Origin: Trichosphaerium sp. ATCC 40318 | Lineage: Eukaryota > Discosea > Flabellinia > Trichosidae | Direction of reading: 5' to 3' | Assembly: GCA_038496445.1 (NCBI GenBank) | Contig: JALMLS010000103.1 | Span: 1 to 64,000, forward strand | DNA: 64,000 nt | In this document: in pieces, positions 1-10,724 of the stretch | Layout: the number at the start of each line of letters is the position of its first letter | How positions within the stretch are numbered: position 1 is the first letter of the stretch | Made by a program: the position numbers and the translations under genes | The notes under the pieces: generated by a model | The model's input: only the letters and a program-made list of their open reading frames with translations | The model's database searches: none | What the model was told of the DNA's origin: nothing

Positions 1-103
1 ATAGTAGAAATGGCAATATTGATAGAAATGATACATCAAAAGTACACAAAACACTTTTCAGACCAAAAAAATATTACTCACATTAACTTTTAAATAACTA
101 TTA

Positions 104-872
104 CAGTGTAAAATTGGAGTTAGCATTTGAAAACAAATGTTTACTAAATGTTTGTTTAAATGTCTGTTTTTAAGGCCTGGTAAATGCCAAAAACAGGTAT
201 TTTTTTTATCAAATGCTTGCTAGATGCTTGAATCCAATACACAACTATTACAAACATAAACAAAGCATTTACCCTTCAAATGTTGAACATAAATCAAGCA
301 TAATTCAGATATAATGCAGGCATAAAATAGGCATTTATAAGACATCAAACTTGTATTTATTTGTGTTACAACATGTACAAGTACAAAAAAAAGTTCCAAA
401 GTATTGTTATAATTTCAATGACCTGTGTATTACATGTAATTCACTTTCGCCATGTTTTTAGGTGTATTTGAGTGCTGCAATTCGAATGAGCTAGGTTTCG
501 TTTGAATTAATGAAATACTAAAAGCGCTACATGCCGTTTAATATAGGACCACCATTTTCATTCATTGGTTTTTTTTTCTGTCTGTTGTTGTATTGAGATT
601 GTACTTTTTCTATATACCTACCTTAAAAGTATACAAACATGAACATTCCTTCATTAAACTAAAAGGGTTTTGGCATTGCCTACATATGCATGGTTAATGC
701 CAAAGGTGGCATGTTTTGAAATGCTTGATTTATGCCATGCCAAAAAAATGCAGGCATTTCAAAAACAATTGTTACTTGTGCTCCAAGAAATGCCTACTTA
801 ATGCTTCATAATGCTTGATTTCAACCAAATGCCAGCATTTGATTGGTAATGCCAACTTCAGTTTTAACTTTG
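104..872. mobile_element. Non-autonomous hAT-like element A with imperfect terminal inverted repeats
   Basis: The left end begins CAGTGTAAAATTGGAGTTAGC and the reverse complement of the right end begins CAAAGTTAAAACTGAAGTTGGC. The two match at most positions, and a further match (19 of 25 over the inner part) follows. A CAGTG-type terminus is typical of hAT-family transposons. The subterminal parts are packed with the word AATGCC and its complement GGCATT. The middle (about 330-560) shares a core with element B at 3480-3740. I see no clean 8-bp target-site duplication and no transposase ORF, so this is an old, non-coding copy. Confidence 0.55.
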
Positions 873-1830
873 TACTTTATATTTACATACATGTATATAA
901 ACAGACATTTACTACTTAAAATTTGTATACAACAAAATAAATTACAATGTCTTATGAAAATAACCTTTTTTTTTTATTTACAATATACAAACAATTAAAT
1001 ACAGCACATTATTGATGTCAACAAAAACCAGAATTTTGTGCACTATTTTTTTTGCAAAGATGTGGCCAATTAAAAAATATGTTGTGGGTAGTGTTTCCAC
1101 AAACAATCAATACAAATTACTTTAAACAAACAAGACAAACAATGGAAGCTAAAAAAAAATAGTTTATGAAAAGCTTTGTTGGATAAATGCCATTTTTAAA
1201 ATTTCTGATACCAAAATTTGTGTGTCAATCTCCAAATGCATTATATCAAATGAGTTATTAATGGCTTGGCCTGAAGCCAAAGATGCCATCAACAAATACA
1301 AGATGGCTGGCATCAATTTTCAACATCAAACTGGCTTTAATATTAAATGCATTCTGCTAAAAGCAACAAAAACCTTAGTCAAATGTCTTTTAACAAATGT
1401 TTTTGATGATACACACCTTTTTGGTTTTTTTTCAACATAGAATAACATCTTGCTAGTTGATAATGGGCTTGGTTGTGTGGAGCTCACTAAGGAAAAATAT
1501 TACACTATAATCAAAGATTGCTCTTATTTAATGTTCAATTGTGAGTGCATTTTCATAATGCACATCATGCTTTGAGTTTATGATGGAATCTTTGTATTTG
1601 ATGACAAAAAGATTTTAGGTGAATTTATCTGCTGGAATATATGCTTTTTATCCTTTTAGTGTAATGTAAACTTATCACACCTGTGTCACAATGATAGGTG
1701 TATAAACTCACATCAGTTGGTTTTTGAACCTCACATTAAAAATATGAATCGTATGTGGTACGTTTTACCTTCGAAATAATTGTACTGAGATCAAAGCTTG
1801 GCATGTTTACTCCTTTTTTTATGTTTTATA
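873..1830. other. AT-rich stretch without a recognisable gene
   Basis: A 72-codon ORF (1222-1440, plus) has no recognisable motif and ends in low-complexity sequence. The stretch 875-960 resembles 3098-3178, the left flank of element B. Nothing else is identifiable. Confidence 0.5.
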
Positions 1831-2839
1831 CAGTGGTAAAATGAAAACGGGATTTTGGATATAAATCCCACTAAATTCCTTTGTTTTAGGGATTTTTAAG
1901 GTAATTTGTGAAGAATTCTTATTTTTATTTTTTTTTATGGCAGGATTTTTGATAGAATTACCATAATATTCCCTTAAATACGGAATTTTCAGAATTATTG
2001 TACAAAATCCACCAAATAATGTACTAATTTAGTTAGGGTTAGGGTTAGGGCTAGGGTTGAGGTTTATGAAAGTACAAATTAAGTTAGGGTTAGGGTTAGT
2101 TTTATATTTGCAAAAAACCATCAACACCTTAGGTACATAGGTTTTCTAGCGATTATTAAAGGTGAAAAAACCAATGGTACAGGTTAAAGTGTGTTAATCC
2201 AAAAAGTAATGGAGAACGCGTTTTAGGTGGTTTGGAAAATCACTTAAACATAAATATCTCTTACTTATCTGTTTTAGGATGATTAAAGCATTGCAACAGC
2301 CTTATTACACCATTAAAGAATGTATTTAAAGCATTAACTCCAAGTATGTTGTTTTTAAAGCTTATTTCCACTTAATTTATCAAAAAACCCTACGTGTTCT
2401 TAATTTAGCATTTACAAATGCATTAATTATTGTTCAAGCTCTCAAAACCAAATGCGATCAAATTACTTCTTTCGTTTATGAAGACACGGTGTATTTAACT
2501 TGTATGTGTTATTTAGGATGTTTGTATTTGTAATGATCAATAAATAAAATGACTTTGTGTTAAATCTGAACAAAGTATTGAATAATATTTTGTGTAATTT
2601 ATAAAGTATTTTTATTGAAATCTACAAAAATACATTAAGAAATGCTATAAAGAATACATAGAGAATTCTATATAAAATACATACACAATTCCAAAAGTAA
2701 TACTCTAAGAATTCTATGGGTAATACTTATGGAATTTCATATAAATTCAATGGGAATGAAGGAAGAGTTTTTCTGTTTACTTTTCCCATAGAAAAACAGG
2801 GTGGATTACTTAAAAATTCCCATTTTTATTTTACTACTG
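1831..2839. mobile_element. Non-autonomous hAT-like element C
   Basis: The left end CAGTGGTAAAATGAAAACGG is matched by CAGTAGTAAAATAAAAATGG read inward from position 2839 on the other strand, with three differences in 20. Subterminal regions are rich in GGGATTT, GGAATTT and AATTCC words on both strands, echoing the word-dense ends of elements A and B. The interior contains telomere-like TTAGGG repeats. No transposase is visible, and no clear target-site duplication was found. Confidence 0.5.
2033..2099 (+). repeat. Interstitial telomere-like TTAGGG repeats
   Basis: Two short blocks of TTAGGG units, 2033-2062 and 2083-2099, lie in the same orientation. Each is preceded by a related leader (GTACTAATTTAG / GTACAAATTAAG), so the whole roughly 50-bp unit looks tandemly duplicated. 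The tract sits inside element C, more than 2 kb from the window edge, so it is not a chromosome end as read. Confidence 0.75.
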
Positions 2840-3179
2840 ATTGTGTTTTTACCATGACTTTGTTTTTTTTTCACCCAATTTTACTTGTTGCATGCAAAGT
2901 AACCGTGATACCAATTACACCATGTGCTTCATCTATAGTTGTTTTAGTTACAATTTAGATATGCCATTTTCAACACTTTTTCAAAAAATGCCAAATGCAA
3001 TTGCACATTTCAATGATGTCTTCCAACATGCAAGAATGCATAATGAGAAACTTATGGTTTTTTCTAAAATACAATTAATCATTTTAAATAACTAATAGTT
3101 ATCTAGTACTTCATATAAAACAGTCATTTACTGCTTTATATTTGTATAAAACAAAATACATAACATTGTTTTATGGCAT

Positions 3180-4108
3180 CAGGGCTGAAACTAAATAAGG
3201 CTTTTTTTACAAAAGCCATTTTTTTGCCACCAAATACAGCCTTATTTTTCATCAAATTGCCTTGTTTTTGCCAAAAAAAATGAGCAAATATGAGGCATTG
3301 CCTTGTAATGTTGGGCTTTGAAGCCTTATATTTGGGCCAAATAGCAAGCAACTGGTTCACTAATTAGCCTTAAAATAGCCTGCATTGTTGGTCCAATAAT
3401 GCCTCATTTTTAGTGCAACAATAAGGCATTTTTGCCCTCAATTTTTGGGCATAACCCAGGCACCATATACTCATAAAACAAGGCTTTATATAAGCATACA
3501 ATAGTGATTCATTTATTAAAGTACAGTACACAAAACACAAAAAACTTCAATGTCCTCCATGTGAAAAAAAACCTTTAGTTAAAAAAAAAAATTAACAAAT
3601 TATTGGTATAATTTTCGCGGACTGGAAAAATGGTTTAAAGTACCTATAATCCTGTTGTAGCTGGATTTGGGTGCTGCGGTTCGAATGGCGGTGGTTTCGT
3701 TAGAATCCATAAAATACTAAGCGTGTGATAATACTGTCTATATAAAACGTCAGTAGTAAATGAAAAAAAATGTTTAGAAAGTGTTGGTGTAGTGGAGACT
3801 TACCTTAAACCAATGTATCCTTAATGTACAATGTGTACACAACCAATGCCTAATTGGTGCCTGTAAATTTAAGGCTGGCAATGCATAAAAAAACTAGGGC
3901 AGGCATTGCCTAAAAAAAACAAGGCATTGCAACAATTAAGGCATTGCCCAACAAAGCCTTATTTCAATGCCTGATTTTTGCCTTTATTGCCATTGCCTTT
4001 GCAAAATCAGACATTGCCATTTTTGAATGCCTGATTTTTGCCATCAATGCTTGATTTTACAAAAATGCCTTTGTATTTAAGGCAAAGCCTTGTTTAGTTT
4101 CAGCCCTG
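3180..4108. mobile_element. Non-autonomous hAT-like element B
   Basis: The left end CAGGGCTGAAACTAAATAAG is almost perfectly matched by the complement of the right end (CAGGGCTGAAACTAAACAAG). CAGGG-type termini are common in hAT elements. The outer thirds are saturated with the words AGGCATTGCC and GGCAATGCC, and the middle shares a conserved core with element A. There is no intact transposase. Flanking 8-mers (TATGGCAT / TCTATGAT) are only weakly alike, so a target-site duplication is not demonstrable. Confidence 0.65.
3600..3710 (-). pseudogene. Possible first-exon remnant of the element A/B transposase
   Basis: Inside element B a 36-codon reading frame starts with MDSNETTAIRTAAPKSS. The corresponding core of element A (about 430-530) reads NSNET, stop, LIRIAALK in the same frame. 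The match at protein level, with stops in copy A, suggests the core was once coding, perhaps the N-terminal exon of the parent transposase. No DDE or BED domain is visible, so the identity is unproven. Confidence 0.25.
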
Positions 4109-4520
4109 TCTATGATCGTTCAACAAGAAAACCCATTACCAAAAAGCTCCTTAATGACCTTCTTGAAGCATACCATAAAAGTGGTATATCTCTGTCGACT
4201 GAATAGACTGTGATCTACTAATAAACTCTTTAATGCTTTAATAAATACTGCGAGAGTATGTTAAACAACATGTTGGAGTTAGAGCTTGTAACAAGCTGAT
4301 TTTGTGTCTTTTTATTTTCTGTAATTGTATTTAGAAAACTCACATTTTTTCACTCATCAACTTCCTCGAACTGCTTCATAGTCACACTATCCATATTTTA
4401 TGACTGCTGAATATACACAAGGGCAGCTGATAGGTATGTACAAGTCATTAGGTTACTTAGAATCAAAAGTGTTGAAAAATACCGTGTAATACACATTCTT
4501 TGCATCTCATAGTGTTTGAG

Positions 4521-4681
4521 AGTAGTTTTGAAACACGTGATACATTTTGTAGAGTTTACACTTCAAATCAAGTAAAAGTAGTCACAAACCGTGTTATACG
4601 CACGTTTATTGCAGTTTGTGGTCACTTTGGCTGATAACAAAATCGTTTATCCTTTTTAGTATCACATGTATCAAAACTACT
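4521..4681. repeat. Small foldback repeat with 22-bp inverted arms
   Basis: The arm AGTAGTTTTGAAACACGTGATA at 4521-4542 is matched, with two differences, by the complement of 4660-4681. The roughly 117-bp interior contains a block (cacgtttattgcagtttgtgg) partly repeated just outside at 4697-4740. It may be a short MITE or a remnant terminal structure of the neighbouring decayed transposon. Confidence 0.5.
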
Positions 4682-4920
4682 CGGAACTGTGTTGAACACG
4701 TGTTTATTAAACGTTGTGGCCATTTTTAGCCAATTTTAAACTGCTTGTACTGTACTTACTGTTACTTAGCTAATTTACCCAAGTGGGATGCTCATAGTTG
4801 TCCGTGGGATGCTGTTTACATTGCACTGTGCTCAGTTAATGAAGTTTGTGTATGTAAACATCAAATTATGTGCATTTGTTTTGCTTAGCACAAAGTTAGG
4901 TATTTCCACAACACCCAACT

Positions 4921-5657
4921 TTGTTAACGGACAACAATACTTCACAAAGTCGAAACAAACTCATAGCTCTCTTTGAAGAACACTGCTACTACACTAATCC
5001 AAAACAGCAGACATATCTAGCAAAGCAGTTTAGTAAGCAGCGTAATGGGCAGTATGCTTTTGAATGCAGTGTAACAGAAGTACACAGATACGCTAGAAAA
5101 ATGTGTACAGCATTTCATTTTATTGAGTGTTATGAAAATAAATGCTCATGTCAAGGTACAACACAATTACTTTTATGGTATTCACACATTTAAAGACAGT
5201 TTCAAATCTCTGGAAAGGCTGTTCATTGATTATGGAGATTTAGAAGAGCGAATATCTACTTGGTTGAATCAAAGATTACAGTCAAACCATTGTACAGAAT
5301 GTACTTCTGGTGGAATAAAAACTGCTATGGTAATTCTATGTCATTATCTACAACTTATCATTGATAGAGCATCACAATACCAGCGCTGATAACAGTGTGT
5401 CCTTCACCTACAGTGGTATCCAACTTTTTTGGGTTGCCTCAACAATTAATTCTACACGGAAGGTACATACAAACACAAGGCTGTGTGTTAATGAAATTAG
5501 AGTGTGGAAAGTAACGTATTTATTAATGTGGCAAAAGAACCCAAAGCACTACACTACATATGTGAATGTAAATGGTATTTGGTGGTTCATTGACTGTTAC
5601 CAACCAGAAAAATCTTGTCGCTCCAATCCTTGTAAGCCATTTTTCTACTACCTATGA
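4921..5657 (+). pseudogene. Degraded ubiquitin-specific-protease-like reading frame
   Basis: No single frame is open, but three overlapping frames read in USP order. Around 5200-5330 there is a segment SFKSLERLF followed by a CxxC pair (HCTECTSGG), like the zinc knuckle of USP domains. Around 5510-5620 there is KHYTTYVNVNGIWWFID, which resembles the C-terminal catalytic-His box (HY.AYV..NG.W..FDD) of USP peptidases. The Cys box is not convincing. Frameshifts at about 5190 and 5390 break the gene. It lies immediately upstream of the decayed piggyBac transposase in the same orientation, so it may be transposon cargo or a host gene fragment. The assignment to USPs is inference from the motifs. 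Confidence 0.4.
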
Positions 5658-5689
5658 TTAACGCTTGAAAGGGGATAGCTCTGCATCAC

Positions 5690-8671
5690 ATGGCACCAAC
5701 CCTGATTTTTGGCGTGTTTGTGAGGTTGTTTATAAAGGAGAACCACATCAAGTATTTAACACAAAGCCTTACAAACCACCAACTCCGCCCTCCATCTATG
5801 AAAACTACAGCTCAAACAGTGCCAGGTATTGTGAATTACATTTTGTGGCAAATAGTTAACCTAAGTAGTGACGTTGTGTGTATTGAAGATAGTAGTGATG
5901 AATTTAGCCCATATGATGTACATCCAATTGATTCGAATGAATTCAGTGACGAAGATTCATGTAACATTTTAATGGTATCTAATTGTAAGCTACCTTCCGA
6001 TAGAATATTGGCAAAGGATGACATTTTGGGTAAAATGGTAACAATACTTAAAGTAACAGACAAACGAACTATCACCAAGAAAGAAAAGAAAGTAGGACAG
6101 CGAAAGTGGGTTGTAGAAGTAGAAATTAGTGTTGATGGTGAAAACAAACATTGTAGGCTATGGGACTGTGATGCAAAAACATTACAAGGATACAAGACAG
6201 CAATTGCACTGAAAAACACAAAAGTACATTACTGACGGGGTACTTTTCTACCAGTTAATGAAGGCACTAACTTGTTTAGAACTGGGAGCCTGGTATAAAT
6301 GCACCACATTTAAAGCATACATCTGCAGATAATGTGCTTGGTATTGATGAAGGAAAACAGTTTGCAATATGGAACCACAAAAAACCACCAACAGTTCAAG
6401 ATGCAATAACAACATGGCTTTCACCTTTGTTTAACATGGTATTAGCGGACTCATCAATAGGTTTGACAGTTTGACAGCTTATGTAGTTTATTGCAATCAA
6501 CTCACTCTTTTGTAGGGTTTAAAACGTTGGGTGCTGATTCCAAAAACATCTACAACAAGCTGAAAAACAAGATATTTTGAAGCACAATTACAAAAAGCAA
6601 CTTGAAGCGTTGAAACTGTATCCAGGTAAAGCCAATACCCTGTATTACATTAAATGGTTTATAGATATTAAAAACACATCTTGGTATCAAAATACAGTAC
6701 CCAAGACAAAACAGCGGCTTGATAAAATAACCCAAAGCTGTGCTTTTGTTTCATATTCTACCTTGCTTTCTAAAATTGATATTCCGGGATACATCAAAGC
6801 CAAAAAACAAAAAAATCACCATAAATGGACATGTGCCGGTAGTTGGTCAATAGATCTAGTTAGGTACTATTTTGGAGCGCTATTAGGAATGAAACTAGCG
6901 CCACACCATAAGCTACCAAATTATTGGAAAAAGTTCTCATTATATGGAAATGAAGGTACAAATGAGTTCATTTTGTACATTATTTAGTTTGGTAGCCATT
7001 AAAAATAGTTGTACATTGGAGCAATGGGAAGAAATCACCTCTCAGATAGATTACCATCCCTTAAAAGTTCAACGGTATTGTAATTTGGTTTGATATCTTC
7101 TGTGTATTTACAAAAATATTACAGGTTGCTGAATAGTGTTATACAACAGTCGTTTTTACCTGGAAGTATTGGTTGCCTAGATGAATCAGTACTACCAGGA
7201 GCAAGTATGTCAACACTATCAAGGCATTGTTTAAATGGCCATAGAGGTGTGGTTTAGATGTTATTGTTCACGCAAACCTGTAAAGGAAGGATTTTGGGTT
7301 TTTGAATTCTGTTTTAAAGTATGTTACCTCATAAAGCCTTTTTTAATGATTTAAAAAGAATGGTAAAGATGTTTGGCCATGGATGCTTGAAGTACGATTT
7401 GGAGGAAGCACTTTGCCTCCGTCACACATGGCTCACTTTATTGCTACTACTATATTGAAGAAGTATCCCAACAATAAAATTACCATAGCAACTGATTCAT
7501 ACTACACTACACCAGCTATGGCAAAGCAAGCATCTAACAACTTTAAATTTGTTGGAGTTATGAATTCGACTAAAGCAGCGGACATGATTTCTCATCTGAA
7601 AAAAGTACAAAAATTTCATGTCCACATCTAATTGATTGCTAGTTGCTACCCAACAAAAAGGTTGGAACACATGTGTGGGTATATGACGCCAACACATTGG
7701 AACAAGATTCTCCAGTCTGTGCTGGTATATTTAAAGATGTTAAATCTCACGTCTCTTATCTATCAAACATTGGAGATCCTACTAAATCTGTTTCTGTGAC
7801 AGAAACTATCAAGTCAAAACAACAGGTGATACATAAGCCTGAACCTGTGAAGCTGTATTCAGAATTGAAAAATGCTTGTGATGTATTTAATAGATTGTAC
7901 GCATAAGTTGTAGTTATTAATACTGATTTTATACACAGTGTATTGAAGTACAGATGGATTCATAATACCAAAAACACTCGGTGGACCACAGCATTGTTGA
8001 CAGCCTACTTGTAACATATTTTGTTAACACCACAGTTAATGTTGTTTAGTGATTTGTTTATGGCATCCTCTTTTTGTTGGTACACAATGCTCAACAAACA
8101 TAGCACAATAACATATGCAAAGTACATGGAAATGGTCGCAACTTCTTTAGTGGAATCAAACCACAAACCCATATGTATTCGGCTGAGAAAACCCACAACT
8201 GCAAAAACTCCTAAACCTCAAGCTTACAATGATAGATGTTTACATACTCGGTCTAAAATGAAACCAATTTCAGACATCCAAAGCAATCAAATGAAATCAC
8301 ACACAAGTGATCACATTCATCAAGCCAAACAATCAAACAAAAGAAAATTAGAAAAACAAAGTGGACGGGCAAAAAAACGTCAGCGAGTAGCAAAGACTCA
8401 TAGTTTGCACTCAATTACAAAGTCTTGCTTTTCTGACAAGCTATTAAACTCACAAGTTGCCAAATGCAAGGTTTGCAATCAACGAAAAATAAGAAGGTAC
8501 TATGCCGGCTATTTATTAACAGTATTCACCAAGATTAGGTATTGCAAAGGATGTATGATACAGCGTAAACTTGTTTGTGTGAAAAAAACTGTCTATTCTT
8601 TAAGAGTTCCAACGTTTTACTGTGTTGATTGCTTTCTAAACTACCACATGAACACTTCTTTCAACTACTGA
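5690..8671 (+). pseudogene. Decayed piggyBac-type (DDE_Tnp_1_7-like) transposase
   Basis: The order of recognisable pieces matches piggyBac transposases. An acidic N-terminal part (5690-6235) is followed by a segment with IDEGKQFAIWNHKKPP (about 6340). At about 7180 comes the first catalytic Asp context GCLDESVLPG, then RKPVKEGFW (about 7275). At 7490-7510 comes the second Asp context, TDSYYTTPAMA, and at about 7890 NACDVFNRLYA, the region of the third Asp. A C-terminal Cys-rich finger with CxxC pairs (CKVCNQRK and YCKGC, about 8465-8640) ends it. Stops and frame changes occur at least near 6235, 6480, 6990, 7250, 7630 and 7905. Some could be introns (a candidate is about 6460-6518), but the number of breaks argues for a dead copy. 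No TTAA-flanked termini were identified. Confidence 0.75.
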
Positions 8672-8916
8672 ATGGTACCTCTCTCTTTGGTCATTTGGGA
8701 TTGACATGGAATATCATACCTATTGATGCACTTATTAAAGATCAACTCATTCATGCAGTTAAAATCAAGTATCTTTTGGCTCTCGCTGGGCTAGCTCCAG
8801 GCAGTGACCCAGATTATGGAGAAGACGACTCAGTATCAGGTAAGAAAAAGAGATTTAAAGAGAAAGCTAACAAGGCGTTTAAGGTTGACATTGATACCAT
8901 ATTGGCAATGAAATAG
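8629..8916 (+). other. Open frame after the piggyBac finger, unknown
   Basis: A 95-codon frame overlaps the end of the piggyBac Cys-rich finger in another frame. It contains a hydrophobic segment (IKYLLALAGLAPG) and a Lys-rich tail. It could be a second small transposon product or chance. I recognise no family. Confidence 0.2.
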
Positions 8917-9394
8917 CATTCTGCCTTGTAGTATCTCTTAGAACATGCAGTGGATATTGCCTCCTACCAATGCAACAGTGGCACTGACACTGAATGCCAT
9001 AACTGGTACAAGATGCTTTTACACCACACTCTATGATATCTATCTAATGGTTGTCTTTTGCAATGCGAAATAATTGGTATTTTTAGGTAATTAACTAACA
9101 AAGACGGACTGAAAATGATGGCATTTTTTATTTTTTGTTTGTTTTACAAGATATTGATACCCTTTGTACATGGGTAACAATTTTGGAAAGTGTTTGGACA
9201 CAGCAGCAATGTCCGAAAATAAACTTCCTCTTTCTGTGAACACAAAAAAAGGCTGCGGATGCTGCTCAAATTTGGGCAAAAAATTGTCCAAAATTCCGCC
9301 CGCTTGTACTCCTTGTGTGTAGTCGCTTGTGTGGGGGTAGTGGGTATATGTAAGAAATAACCAGCTACCTATTTGTGTTGTTATTCAGTCGATA
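8917..9394. other. Intergenic, no gene seen
   Basis: AT-rich sequence following the piggyBac remnant. It holds no recognisable motif or convincing ORF. Confidence 0.4.
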
Positions 9395-9535
9395 GAGATA
9401 TACCACTTCCATATACCTCTTTTTTATTCACTTAATTTCTAAAAAAAGTGGTATTTCAAAATGGTATATACCAGTCCATATACCATTTTGTTGAAAAAAG
9501 TGGTATATACCATAAAAAAACTGGTATATCACTTT
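9395..9535. repeat. Cluster of GGTATATACC-type palindromic words
   Basis: Within about 140 bp the sequence contains at least six copies of GGTATATACC, ATATACCAC or their complements, in both orientations (for example GGTATATACCAG and GTGGTATATACC). This repeats the style of the word-dense subterminal regions of the hAT-like elements at 104-4108, and may be the end of another decayed element. Confidence 0.45.
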
Positions 9536-10174
9536 AATTTTTAGACCTGATTTGTAGTATCTGTTGCAAGCACAGTTCACCTTATATAAGTACAAAGAAT
9601 ATGCTGTTGATACCAAGTTTGCTGGTTGAAAACCATGGCTATGTTGGCAAATAAAGTCTCCAACAGTATTAGCAACAATATCAAGTTGGTTGTATAGTCA
9701 GCTTGTCCATTTGGAGATGTGATGTCAACACGTGTTGAAGCACACTGCACCATCAACAAGTGTAGGTACAGCCATTTAGTAGAATAGCATCCATCTTACC
9801 ACAATATTAATAGAGAACAACTTAGTATTTATCTTGTCTTAGAAACTCACCCAGAACAGCAGTACATTTGGAGCACGTGTTATATGCACTCATCTCGATA
9901 ATCAAGTTTGCAAGTGATGAGTAAAACTTACAAAGTATTGACCAACAAATAGGTGAATGCGTAGTACTGATTTATGCTCCACTTACATTGTGTAAACACG
10001 ATATCAGTTTTAAGACTGCAGCGAAACGTTCAGAACCGATTGAAATTTTTGTGACAGAATCGCCTTTACTAGTGAGGAACTCTGCTCTTTGTGTTTTCAA
10101 TAGAGCATGTCGGGTCTTAAGAAGCACCAAATAGAGTTTGTAGAATGATGTGTTTCTGACGGAATCGGGATCTC
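9536..10174. other. Intergenic, no gene seen
   Basis: No credible coding sequence. Two CACGTG palindromes occur (9729 and 9874). Confidence 0.4.
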
Positions 10175-10273
10175 CCGGCCTTGAATCCCGGTACCTGGCG
10201 CATGCAAATCGTTGCCGACTAGGGGCGCATTTCCGTCGCTTTGCATGCGCCAGGTACCGGGATCCAAGGCCGG
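10175..10273. repeat. GC-rich inverted repeat (34-bp arms, 31-nt spacer)
   Basis: The left arm at 10175-10208 (starting CCGGCCTTGAATCCCGG, ending GCGCATGCAAA) is complementary to the right arm at 10240-10273 with one mismatch. The spacer is also GC-rich (GCCGACTAGGGGCGC). Base composition contrasts sharply with the surrounding AT-rich DNA. It could form a long hairpin or cruciform. No RNA family is recognised. Confidence 0.85.
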
Positions 10274-10724
10274 AGGGCCAAATTGCGAAAGTTGCCGGCA
10301 ACCAGTTTTAGAATCTCGTTGGTACTGAAACAACGAACTGTTGTGACTAAAATAGTCGAACATCGATAATAAAAAAAGACTTTTGTTTTAATATTTTTTT
10401 TATTCTTCATAGCCCTCAAAATATATTTTGGGTTATGTGCAGCAACAAAAGGGTTTGATGTGCACCGACTATATTACAGTATATTTTTTTTTCCTTCTCT
10501 TTAAGACACAAAGATGAGATTTTGGTTTTTTTTATGGATTTTTTGTGGATTTTTTTTTGGGTTATTTTTTTGAGGCTGGTAGCTTGCCCACGTGTTCTTA
10601 AATTCCAGAAAAAAAGAAAGATACGTAAAGGAGGTGTTACAACCAAAATAAAAATAAAATCATCATTCATAATGTCGTCAAAAAGAAGGATATTGGAGAA
10701 AGGGAACTTGTCAGGTTTTTTTGT
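10274..10724. other. Intergenic, 3' side of the F-BAR/SH3 gene
   Basis: T-rich sequence with no convincing gene. The ORFs seen on both strands are low-complexity. Confidence 0.4.

Noticed and set aside
2033-2099. TTAGGG tract as a true chromosome end
   Set aside because: Unique sequence continues on both sides, the tract is short, and it lies inside an inverted-repeat element.
5836-6219. 127-codon minus-strand ORF
   Set aside because: Antisense to the acidic N-terminal part of the piggyBac remnant, Ser/Phe-rich with no domain.
10175-10273. Hairpin as a vector or polylinker artefact because it contains GGTACC, GGATCC and GCATGC
   Set aside because: The sites occur within a long imperfect palindrome without known vector sequence. 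It is not excluded, so long-read confirmation is proposed instead of calling it an artefact.
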